From Clostridia bacterium (lineage in GTDB: Bacteria; Bacillota; Clostridia; Christensenellales; CAG-138), in assembly GCA_017388175.1 (NCBI GenBank), contig JAFOTD010000055.1, forward strand, positions 1-38,265: 38,265 bases of DNA. Direction: 5' to 3'. The notes below the pieces were generated by a model. That model was not told where the DNA came from and did no database searches. It saw nothing but the letters and a program-made list of their open reading frames with translations. The position numbers were made by a program, and so were the translations under genes. Of this stretch, positions 32,429 to 38,265 are shown one piece after another (position 1 is the stretch's first letter; every line of letters starts with the position of its first letter).

Positions 32429-35002
32429 TCACCTCCGTTTGCTGTGCTGATCGGGAAGCGGCCTGTTCTTCCGGTCTCCCGCGCCTTCCGCAGCGGGATC
32501 GCCGGGATCGAAGACAAGCGCCTTATGAATGCTAACCGCCGTGAAATACAATGCCGACGCGACTTCCAGAAGCGAAACCAGCGCGATCATTTTGTTGTGC
32601 AGCTCCCCGCCGCGGATCACGTGGGCCGCGCCGTCGGAAACGACGTACATCGCAACCATTTCGTTCATAAACGTCGTAACCGTCAGCATGCAGAGCGCCG
32701 AGAGCTTATGCGGATCGCGGTCATATGCGTACGCAAACGCAAGGAAGAACAGCACCGGAAGGATATAGCGCTCGTGCATCTTGTGCCCGAACGTAAAGAT
32801 CCACACCATGAAGAACGCCGCAAGCAGGAAGATCAACCCACGGTTCCCATAGACGGAGTATCCGCTTCTCCGATGACGAATCCAATACAGGATAAACAGC
32901 CCTGCGGTCAGCGCGCATGCCGTTGCGATACCGAGAACGCCGAACAGCTTCCACGTCAGATCCGCGCCGAACAGCTTCCCAATGAGCGCAAGCAGAAACG
33001 TTGCGCCGAACGCGCAGGCGGCAAGCAGCAGCGTCTCCGTGCCGAAAACCGTCGCTCCGCCCTTCTTTGCCCAATCGCGCAGACGCATGCCGCGGGACTC
33101 ATGCAGAGCGATTCCGGCGAACGCGCCGATCATCAGGAGTCCGTACAGCGGGAATTTGTTGATCGCCTTCAATAAATCATTTCCTCCGGGCGATTCCGAA
33201 GTGAAGTTCGCGGCCAGAAACCGTAAAAAGCCGAACACACACACAGCCGCGCACGTACCGAGCAGCTCGTAAAACATGGTTTTTTTCCGGCCGTCTTTGT
33301 TCGTGCGCATTTCGTTCCACGCGCGCAGGACGAGCGTCGGGATGCCGATCAGAAGTGCGGCGCGCGAGAACAGCTCGTTGCATTGCAAAAAGATCTCTCC
33401 GACAGATGCGTTGCCGAACATGGCGAGCGGGACCCGGACCGTCGCTTCGTCGTCAATATACAGTCTTGCCCAGTTTCCGCCGAACAGCGTCAGGAAGTTG
33501 TACCCTTCGACGGACGCGTAATTGTATCCGTCCGTTGCCGTTAAAAACCGCTCGACAAGCCACAGTATGGACATGTTTTCGCCCCGGAACAGCAGCGTTC
33601 CGAGCAGCAGCACGAAAAGCGCGCCGAGCACCGCCGCGACCGTCCAGAGGATATGCGTTTTAAACCGTTTCGTCCGATACTGATCGACGGCCGTCATGAT
33701 GTACATCAGCGCAAGCACAGGCCCGACGAGCAGCGCCTGCCATTTGGTCAGGATCGCAAGCCCGTACAAAAGCCCGGCAAGCAGCCGGTAATACGGCTTC
33801 TTTTGGCTCTCGTTCAGAAGCAGGAACGTGCCGATCAGCATCACGGTCAGCACGGAGTCGATCTGCCCCCATGCGCCGGAAAGGAAGACCGCCGCCGGAT
33901 TCAGCACGATCAGCCCGGCAAGCAGAAGCGCGGGCTTGTCCCCGATTCCGAACCGCTTTGCGTTGTGCAGCAGCAGCCAGCCGGAAAGCACGTCGCAGAG
34001 GAACGGCGGGACCATGTATACGAAGATCCGCAGCCATTCCGCTTTTTGCGGGAGCGCCTGCTCGATCCGGAACAGCAGACTGCATACGAGCATATATGCC
34101 GGCGGATAATCACACCAGGAGCTTTCATAAAACCCGCCCGCGCCGTTTTCAACAATGCTTTTTCCCCAGCCTCTCCAGCAGGAAAGATCGGTCGCATGAC
34201 CCTTGTACTTCGCGCAAAGCACCATCCTTATAATCAGTCCGATTATGACGATCAACGGAAAGACCCTGTATTTGGATGACGATTGTCCCCGGATCGGCGC
34301 AAGTTTTTTCGCCCCGTCCCGGACGCCGAACAGCAGTACGATCGCCGCGATCGCGCCGGCCCAGAAGATCACCGTAAAAACGTTTTCATAGTCCTCAACC
34401 GTCCGCTCCTTCTCCTCCTCTTCGTATTCGTAGGGGATCAGGTTTTGGAACGGAACCGGAGCGTTCTCCGTCTGTTCCAGCCGGACGTTCCGGAACCGCA
34501 CGCTGCCGCCGGACTCATTGGAATAGCCGCCCAGACGCAGCGCAAGCACGACAGACTGCTGCGTGTCCGCGGTGCGGAACGCCAGCGTCACCGGCGTCCA
34601 GTCGTTCGTGCCGAACAGCGTGTCGGAATAGATATAGCTGCCGTCGAGGGCAAAATTGTCGATGGAAAGGGATGCGCCCTGCCCGTCGCGCACGTTTTCG
34701 GTGCGGATATCCGCGCTCAGAACGTAACCGGTTTCGGGAGAAACCTCCGCCGTATATACGAATCTGCAATCATCCGGTCCGAGCGTTTCAAAGCCGATCT
34801 CCCCGTTTTCCAGAAAGAGCGTGTATCCGCCCTCGTAGGAGCTGACCGACCAGCCTTCCGGGAGTCCGCCCGCCGCATTCGAGAAATCGAACGCAATCGT
34901 TTCCCCGCTGCCGGAGGCTTCGGATCCGGATCTCCGGCATGCAAAACAGCCGGCGAGCAGCAATATCGCCAGCAAAAGCATCCCAGTCCGACGTAGTTTC
35001 AT
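32429..35002 (-). CDS. GT-C membrane glycosyltransferase with lipobox and extracytoplasmic N domain
   Basis: An 857-residue membrane protein. The N terminus is a lipoprotein-type signal (LLLAILLLAGC) with an LAGC lipobox, followed by ~190 residues of beta-rich sequence resembling a carbohydrate-binding domain (FDFSNAAGGLPEGWSV; WTPVTLAFRT; VRFRNVRLEQ). From about residue 215 there are at least a dozen membrane segments, with loop motifs WRGWGKSIVENG, CDYPPAYM and GAWGQIDSVLTV, typical of GT39/GT-C mannosyltransferases. It probably adds sugars to extracytoplasmic acceptors together with the next gene. ATG at 35002 is preferred; an in-frame TTG at 35005 has better spacing to GGAGG. It is the first gene of the operon. 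Confidence 0.86.
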   Translation of the reverse strand: MKLRRTGMLLLAILLLAGCFACRRSGSEASGSGETIAFDFSNAAGGLPEGWSVSSYEGGYTLFLENGEIGFETLGPDDCRFVYTAEVSPETGYVLSADIRTENVRDGQGASLSIDNFALDGSYIYSDTLFGTNDWTPVTLAFRTADTQQSVVLALRLGGYSNESGGSVRFRNVRLEQTENAPVPFQNLIPYEYEEEEKERTVEDYENVFTVIFWAGAIAAIVLLFGVRDGAKKLAPIRGQSSSKYRVFPLIVIIGLIIRMVLCAKYKGHATDLSCWRGWGKSIVENGAGGFYESSWCDYPPAYMLVCSLLFRIEQALPQKAEWLRIFVYMVPPFLCDVLSGWLLLHNAKRFGIGDKPALLLAGLIVLNPAAVFLSGAWGQIDSVLTVMLIGTFLLLNESQKKPYYRLLAGLLYGLAILTKWQALLVGPVLALMYIMTAVDQYRTKRFKTHILWTVAAVLGALFVLLLGTLLFRGENMSILWLVERFLTATDGYNYASVEGYNFLTLFGGNWARLYIDDEATVRVPLAMFGNASVGEIFLQCNELFSRAALLIGIPTLVLRAWNEMRTNKDGRKKTMFYELLGTCAAVCVFGFLRFLAANFTSESPGGNDLLKAINKFPLYGLLMIGAFAGIALHESRGMRLRDWAKKGGATVFGTETLLLAACAFGATFLLALIGKLFGADLTWKLFGVLGIATACALTAGLFILYWIRHRRSGYSVYGNRGLIFLLAAFFMVWIFTFGHKMHERYILPVLFFLAFAYAYDRDPHKLSALCMLTVTTFMNEMVAMYVVSDGAAHVIRGGELHNKMIALVSLLEVASALYFTAVSIHKALVFDPGDPAAEGAGDRKNRPLPDQHSKRR

Positions 35003-35038
35003 CAAAAAACCGACCCTCCGATCTCAAAGGTTCTGCAT

Positions 35039-35067
35039 ATTATACCATAGCGGCGGCAATCGGGCAA
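35039..35067 (-). promoter_or_regulatory. Sigma-A promoter of the glycosyltransferase operon
   Basis: Minus-strand TTGCCC (35062-35067), 17-bp spacer, TATAAT (35039-35044), immediately after the yraN stop. Confidence 0.82.
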
Positions 35068-35070
35068 CCG

Positions 35071-35421
35071 CTAAAAGGCGTTGATCAGGTGATTGACCGT
35101 TTTTTCCGGCAGCATGACCTCGATCACGTCGAAACGCGCCGGCTGCTCCACGCCGCCGTGGCGAAGCAGCCAGCTTTCCGCCGCGAGCCGCAAAAAGCGC
35201 CGCTTGTCCGCGCCGACCGCCTCCATCGGACGGCCGTAGCTATTGGGAGAACGCGTCTTGACCTCCGCGAACACCGTTGTGCCGGTGCCGCGTTCGCATG
35301 CGATCACGTCGATCTCGTGCCGATGCGCGCGGAAATTTCGCGCAAGGATGCGGTATCCGTTCCGCTTCAGGTATCGCACGGCGATTCGCTCGCCCGTCCT
35401 TCCCGTATCCGCCGTGTTCAT
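35071..35421 (-). CDS. YraN-family (UPF0102) nuclease-fold protein
   Basis: A 116-residue protein of the YraN/UPF0102 family, which has the endonuclease-like core: a conserved Glu near the N terminus (TGERIAVRYLKRNGY), then HEIDVIAC and VFAEVKTRS giving the Asp and Glu-x-Lys of a PD-(D/E)xK site. The biological role is not settled. The ATG at 35421 overlaps the rnhB stop region (4 bp) and has AGGAA 6 nt upstream; the longer frame to 35460 runs into rnhB. It commonly follows rnhB in Bacillota, as here. Confidence 0.9.
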   Translation of the reverse strand: MNTADTGRTGERIAVRYLKRNGYRILARNFRAHRHEIDVIACERGTGTTVFAEVKTRSPNSYGRPMEAVGADKRRFLRLAAESWLLRHGGVEQPARFDVIEVMLPEKTVNHLINAF

Positions 35422-36044
35422 ATCAGATTCCTGATGAATGAACGGCGATGCAGCGGACACGGCCCGTATTCTCTGATCGCGTCCATATGCTGCTTCGTGC
35501 CGTAGCCCTTGTTCTGCGCAAAGCCGTACACGGGATAGATCGCATCCTGCTCGCGCATGTAGCGGTCACGTTCGACCTTCGCAACGATCGACGCCGCCGC
35601 GATCGAATAGCTCAAAGCATCGCCGTGAATCAGCGAATGCTGCCGCGCGGGGATCTTTAACCCCGTCAGCGCGTCGATCAGCACGTCGGTGACCGGCGTC
35701 CGCATCTTTTGAAACGCCTCGTTGAACGCGCGCTTCGTCGCTTCCAGGATATTGATCTCGTCGATGACCGTCTGATCCACCCAGGCCGTCTGCGCCTCGA
35801 CGCAAGTGCTTAATATCCGGTCATACAGCGCTTCACGCCGTTTCTCACTGACCTTTTTCGAATCGTTGACGTACTCTAAAAGCGGCTCCGGCCGCATGAC
35901 GACGCACGCGACCACCACGGGACCCGCCAAGGGACCGCGTCCTACCTCGTCCATCCCGGCAAGGATCACGCCCTCCCGCGTCCAGAACGCGCGGTCGCGC
36001 TCGGACAGCGCAAGCAGCCGCGCCTGTTCATTCCGCTTCGGCAT
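35418..36044 (-). CDS. rnhB: Ribonuclease HII
   Basis: A 208-residue enzyme that cuts RNA in RNA-DNA hybrids and removes misincorporated ribonucleotides. Motifs: the metal-binding AGMDEVGRGPLAGPVVVA (Asp, Glu), NDSKKVSEKRREALYD (Asp), and SIAAASIVAKVERDRYM (Asp), with GYGTKQHMDAIREYG near the C terminus. The ATG at 36044 has GGAGG 6 nt upstream and lies inside the rbgA 3' end (17-bp overlap); the longer frame to 36071 is rejected. The order rbgA-rnhB is conserved with B. subtilis ylqF-rnhB. Confidence 0.95.
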   Translation of the reverse strand: MPKRNEQARLLALSERDRAFWTREGVILAGMDEVGRGPLAGPVVVACVVMRPEPLLEYVNDSKKVSEKRREALYDRILSTCVEAQTAWVDQTVIDEINILEATKRAFNEAFQKMRTPVTDVLIDALTGLKIPARQHSLIHGDALSYSIAAASIVAKVERDRYMREQDAIYPVYGFAQNKGYGTKQHMDAIREYGPCPLHRRSFIRNLI

Positions 36045-36906
36045 TGTCTTCCTCCTTCGGCGGCTGCTCAAGTGTTACCCGTGCGATCCTGCCCGCGCGA
36101 AACTCATCCAAAACAATTCTTGCCGCGCGTTCGGTATCGTAAACGCCGCCCTTTAAAATAAATCCGCGGCTCTTTGCAACTGCGGAAAGCAGACCGCCCT
36201 CGGGCGTTTCCGCGTCAAGCTTTTTATACCGTTCAAACAGCGCGTCCGGCGTAAGCTGCCGCAGGGTCGACAACAGATGCTCCGAAAGCTCTTCGAGATT
36301 CAGGATCTCGTCGTTGATCGAGCCCAGGAATGCCAGATGCTCCGAAAGCCGAACGTCGCCGAGCTTCGGCCACAGCAGCCCCGGCGAATCGAGAAGCTCC
36401 AGATGCGGTGTGATCTTCACCCACTGCTTGCCCTTCGTTACGCCCGGTTTGTCGCCGGTCTGCGCGCGCACGCTCCCCGCGATGCGGTTGATCAGCGTAG
36501 ATTTGCCGACGTTCGGGATGCCGGCAATCAAAGCGCGCACGGTTTTTTGCATGCCCTTTTCCTCAAACCGCTTCACCTTGTCCGCCGTTGCGCGCTCGAT
36601 GAGACGGATCGCCGTCGTCTTTGCGTTTTGCGCGCTCGACACGATCTCCGCCGCCTCGATCCCCTGTCGTTTATAATACCCGATCCAGCGCTTGTTGGAT
36701 GCAGGATCCGCGAGATCGCTTTTATTCAGCAAAAGCACGCGCGATTTTCCCGTAAAAAGCGTGTCAAAGTCCGGGTTTCTCGAAGCCTGCGGCGCGCGTG
36801 CGTCCACAAGCTCGATGACCACGTCGATCAGTTTCAGATTGTCTTCGAGCATGCGTCTGGCCTTCGCCATGTGCCCGGGATACCAGTTGATAGAATTGCC
36901 TTCCAT
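36028..36906 (-). CDS. rbgA: Ribosome biogenesis GTPase RbgA (YlqF)
   Basis: A 292-residue circularly permuted GTPase that acts late in 50S subunit assembly. The permuted motif order is visible: the G4 motif LNKSDL (about residue 60) comes before G1 GIPNVGKSTLINR (about 128), then G2/G3 PGVTKGKQW and LLDSPGLLWP. The N-terminal INWYPGHMAKARR is the family signature. The C-terminal helical RNA-binding domain is present and ends in an acidic tail. The ATG at 36906 has GAGGAA upstream. A terminator lies just before it, so expression may depend on read-through from tdk or an unseen promoter. Confidence 0.95.
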   Translation of the reverse strand: MEGNSINWYPGHMAKARRMLEDNLKLIDVVIELVDARAPQASRNPDFDTLFTGKSRVLLLNKSDLADPASNKRWIGYYKRQGIEAAEIVSSAQNAKTTAIRLIERATADKVKRFEEKGMQKTVRALIAGIPNVGKSTLINRIAGSVRAQTGDKPGVTKGKQWVKITPHLELLDSPGLLWPKLGDVRLSEHLAFLGSINDEILNLEELSEHLLSTLRQLTPDALFERYKKLDAETPEGGLLSAVAKSRGFILKGGVYDTERAARIVLDEFRAGRIARVTLEQPPKEEDNAEAE

Positions 36907-36933
36907 ACGATTTCCTCGTCCGTATTCAAACGG

Positions 36934-36954
36934 AAAAAGCCCCGGAGCCGGGGC
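36934..36954 (-). terminator. Terminator between the DUF1622 gene and rbgA
   Basis: A perfect 7-bp stem GCCCCGG/CCGGGGC with a 2-nt loop (a shorter stem is likelier) and five T on the minus strand, 9 bp past the DUF1622 stop and only 27 bp before the rbgA start. Confidence 0.8.
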
Positions 36955-36962
36955 GTTCGGTC

Positions 36963-37346
36963 TTACAGCCTGATGATCTTCTTTCCCTGCTTTTCCTCCG
37001 GCTTGTCCGGAAGATCGCCAAGCGTCCTTCGCTCGCTCTTGATCTCAAAATGAATCATGAGCGTCATCAGCGCGCGCAATACGATGATCGCGCCGAGGAT
37101 CAGAAGCTCGCTCCACTCGCGAACGACGACGGATCGCAGCAGCTCTCCGCCCATCTTGAAGGTCAGCGCCGTCGCAATGCCCTCCGCAATCTCAAGCTTT
37201 ACGTGCGGATCGCGCTTCAGCCAGATAATCACGCCCTTGATCGCCGTTACGACGATGACCGCAACGCCGATGACCTCGCAAAGCAGAATCGCCCATTCGA
37301 CGATATATTCAAAGACGACCTGAACACTTGATAAAACCTGTTCCAT
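36963..37346 (-). CDS. DUF1622-family membrane protein
   Basis: A 127-residue protein with two or three membrane segments (residues ~15-40, ~60-80 weak, ~78-98) and the DUF1622 pattern: EVIGVAVIVVTAIKGVI, then LEIAEGIATALTFKMGGELLRSVVV and LGAIIVLRALMTLMIHFE. The role of this family is unknown. It lies 15 bp after tdk on the same strand and ends at a terminator, so the two form a transcription unit by chance or by function. Confidence 0.8.
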   Translation of the reverse strand: MEQVLSSVQVVFEYIVEWAILLCEVIGVAVIVVTAIKGVIIWLKRDPHVKLEIAEGIATALTFKMGGELLRSVVVREWSELLILGAIIVLRALMTLMIHFEIKSERRTLGDLPDKPEEKQGKKIIRL

Positions 37347-37361
37347 AACCGCTCCTTTGCG

Positions 37362-37952
37362 TCAATCGTTCTTATCCGGCGTCCTCAGTTCCGGTCCGGG
37401 ATCGCCGAGATTGAAGTGCTTGCGGCAAAGTCCGATGTATTTATCGTTCGCGCCGAGCACCACCTGTTCGCCCACCTTCGTGATGCCGCCCTTGCCGTCC
37501 AGCCGCGCGTTGTTGGTCGCCTTTCTGCCGCACCAGCAGATCGTCTTGACTTCCTCGATCGCGTCCGCGCGGGCTAAAAGCCAATGGCTGCCCTCGAAAA
37601 AGTTTCCCTGAAAATCGGTCCGAAGCCCGTAGCAGATGACCGGGACGTCGTAGTCGTCCACGATTTTTACGAGCAGCTCAACCTGTTCCTTTGAAAGGAA
37701 CTGCGCTTCGTCGATGATCAGGCAGTCGTATTCGCCGTTTTTGACCTTTTCAAGGTCCAATTCCTCCATCGAGATGCAGGAATCCTCGAGCCCGCAGCGC
37801 GACCAGATGCGGCGGCTGCCGTTGCGCGTATCCAAAGACGGCTTGATCAGGATCGCATTCTTGCCGCGCTCCCAGTAATTATACTTGACCATGATCGCGT
37901 TCGCGGTCTTACTTGAGCCCATCGCTCCGTAACGAAAATACAGCTTTGCCAT
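37362..37952 (-). CDS. tdk: Thymidine kinase (type II)
   Basis: A 196-residue enzyme phosphorylating thymidine for the salvage pathway. The P loop GAMGSSKTANAI is at residues ~9-20, the Walker B/catalytic Glu motif CLIIDEAQFLSKEQV is in the middle, YGLRTDFQGNFFEGS forms the thymidine-binding lasso region, and a zinc site is made by CWCGRKA and a later Cys. The ATG at 37952 follows GGGGAG. It is driven by a near-consensus promoter that lies divergent from the rpsU promoter. Confidence 0.94.
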   Translation of the reverse strand: MAKLYFRYGAMGSSKTANAIMVKYNYWERGKNAILIKPSLDTRNGSRRIWSRCGLEDSCISMEELDLEKVKNGEYDCLIIDEAQFLSKEQVELLVKIVDDYDVPVICYGLRTDFQGNFFEGSHWLLARADAIEEVKTICWCGRKATNNARLDGKGGITKVGEQVVLGANDKYIGLCRKHFNLGDPGPELRTPDKND

Positions 37953-37984
37953 TGTTTGTCTCCCCGCGGATTTCTTCGGATATC

Positions 37985-38013
37985 ATTATAACGGAATGCG
38001 CTGCGCTTGTCAA
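37985..38013 (-). promoter_or_regulatory. Sigma-A promoter of tdk
   Basis: Minus-strand TTGACA (38008-38013), 17-bp spacer, TATAAT (37985-37990): a full consensus promoter. Confidence 0.88.
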
Positions 38014-38041
38014 AAAAATCCGCAAATTTTACATTTCGGGA

Positions 38042-38070
38042 TTGACGAATAGAAAAATCGCGAGTATAAT
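38042..38070 (+). promoter_or_regulatory. Sigma-A promoter of rpsU
   Basis: TTGACG (38042-38047), 17-bp spacer, TATAAT (38065-38070), divergent from tdk. The two -35 boxes are 28 bp apart. Confidence 0.85.
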
Positions 38071-38079
38071 AGCAAAAGC

Positions 38080-38094
38080 GTCGTAGATTACGAC
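38080..38094 (+). promoter_or_regulatory. Inverted repeat in the rpsU leader
   Basis: GTCGTA-GAT-TACGAC, a 6-bp stem near the expected 5' end of the rpsU mRNA; a 5' stability hairpin or an operator. Confidence 0.35.
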
Positions 38095-38122
38095 ATTGTT
38101 GCTCAAGAGGGGAGGGAAAAAA

Positions 38123-38265
38123 ATGGAAATCAGAGTCGGTGAAAACGAATCCCTGGAAAGCGCTCTCAAGAGATGGAAGAGAAAGTGCGCTCGCAGCGGC
38201 GTCCTCGCGGAGGTCCGCAGACGTGAGCATTACGAAAAGCCCAGCGTAAAGCGCAAGAAGAAGGC
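38123..38265 (+). CDS. rpsU: 30S ribosomal protein S21, N-terminal part (cut by window edge)
   Basis: The first 47 residues of small-subunit protein S21: an acidic start ([20 protein letters not shown]) followed by a basic stretch and [14 protein letters not shown], the family's typical sequence. S21 helps bind mRNA at the 3' end of 16S rRNA. The ATG at 38123 follows GGGGAGGG. The gene runs past the end of the window, where the last few residues are missing. Confidence 0.95.
   Translation, partial: MEIRVGENESLESALKRWKRKCARSGVLAEVRRREHYEKPSVKRKKK

Overview
The window looks like a GC-rich, endospore-forming member of the Clostridia (Bacillota). Evidence: a SigK-type sigma factor with a hydrophobic pro-sequence, a SipL-like SPOCS/LysM coat protein, a SleB-type cell wall hydrolase, Firmicutes-style RNase J, YlbF, RbgA and TrmFO, and many clean sigma-A promoters with GGAGG ribosome binding sites. 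No mobile element, tRNA, rRNA or CRISPR array was found. The sequence starts inside a glutamate dehydrogenase gene and ends inside rpsU.

Layout. 1-6.4 kb: gdhA 5' part, SPOCS/LysM coat protein, a ModE-like HTH gene overlapping a DapF-fold gene that has lost both catalytic cysteines, a zinc-ribbon/XRE membrane pair, an SGNH hydrolase and an SDR oxidoreductase. 6.4-8.2 kb: a CofE-like ligase and a CarD-type regulator with two tandem promoters. 8.3-11.2 kb: an FHA-domain ABC ATPase and its permease. 11.3-13.2 kb: a radical SAM/SPASM enzyme directly downstream of two paralogous 113-residue precursor- or lipoprotein-like genes; this is the best candidate for an undescribed system. 13.3-16.6 kb: prs, a zinc-ribbon tail-anchored protein behind a structured leader RNA, and sigK. 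16.6-17.8 kb: mltG, apparently leaderless. 17.8-28.1 kb: a nine-gene minus-strand run, dprA-topA-trmFO-hslV-hslU-sleB-rnj-HExxH lipoprotein-ylbF, related to the B. subtilis smf-topA-gid-codV-clpQ-clpY-codY cluster but without codV and codY. 28.1-35.1 kb: comM, a GtrA protein and two large GT-C/PMT-type membrane glycosyltransferases with extracytoplasmic domains. 35.1-38.3 kb: yraN, rnhB, rbgA, a DUF1622 protein, tdk and the divergent rpsU.

How the parts fit: most of the right half is housekeeping (replication/repair, RNA decay and modification, proteolysis, ribosome assembly) in tightly packed, often overlapping genes. The accessory interest lies in the radical SAM locus, the altered DapF-like enzyme, the leader RNA at 15.6-15.8 kb, the RNA hairpin over the sigK start, and the cell-surface glycosylation operon. 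All functional statements come from reading motifs by eye; no database search was run.
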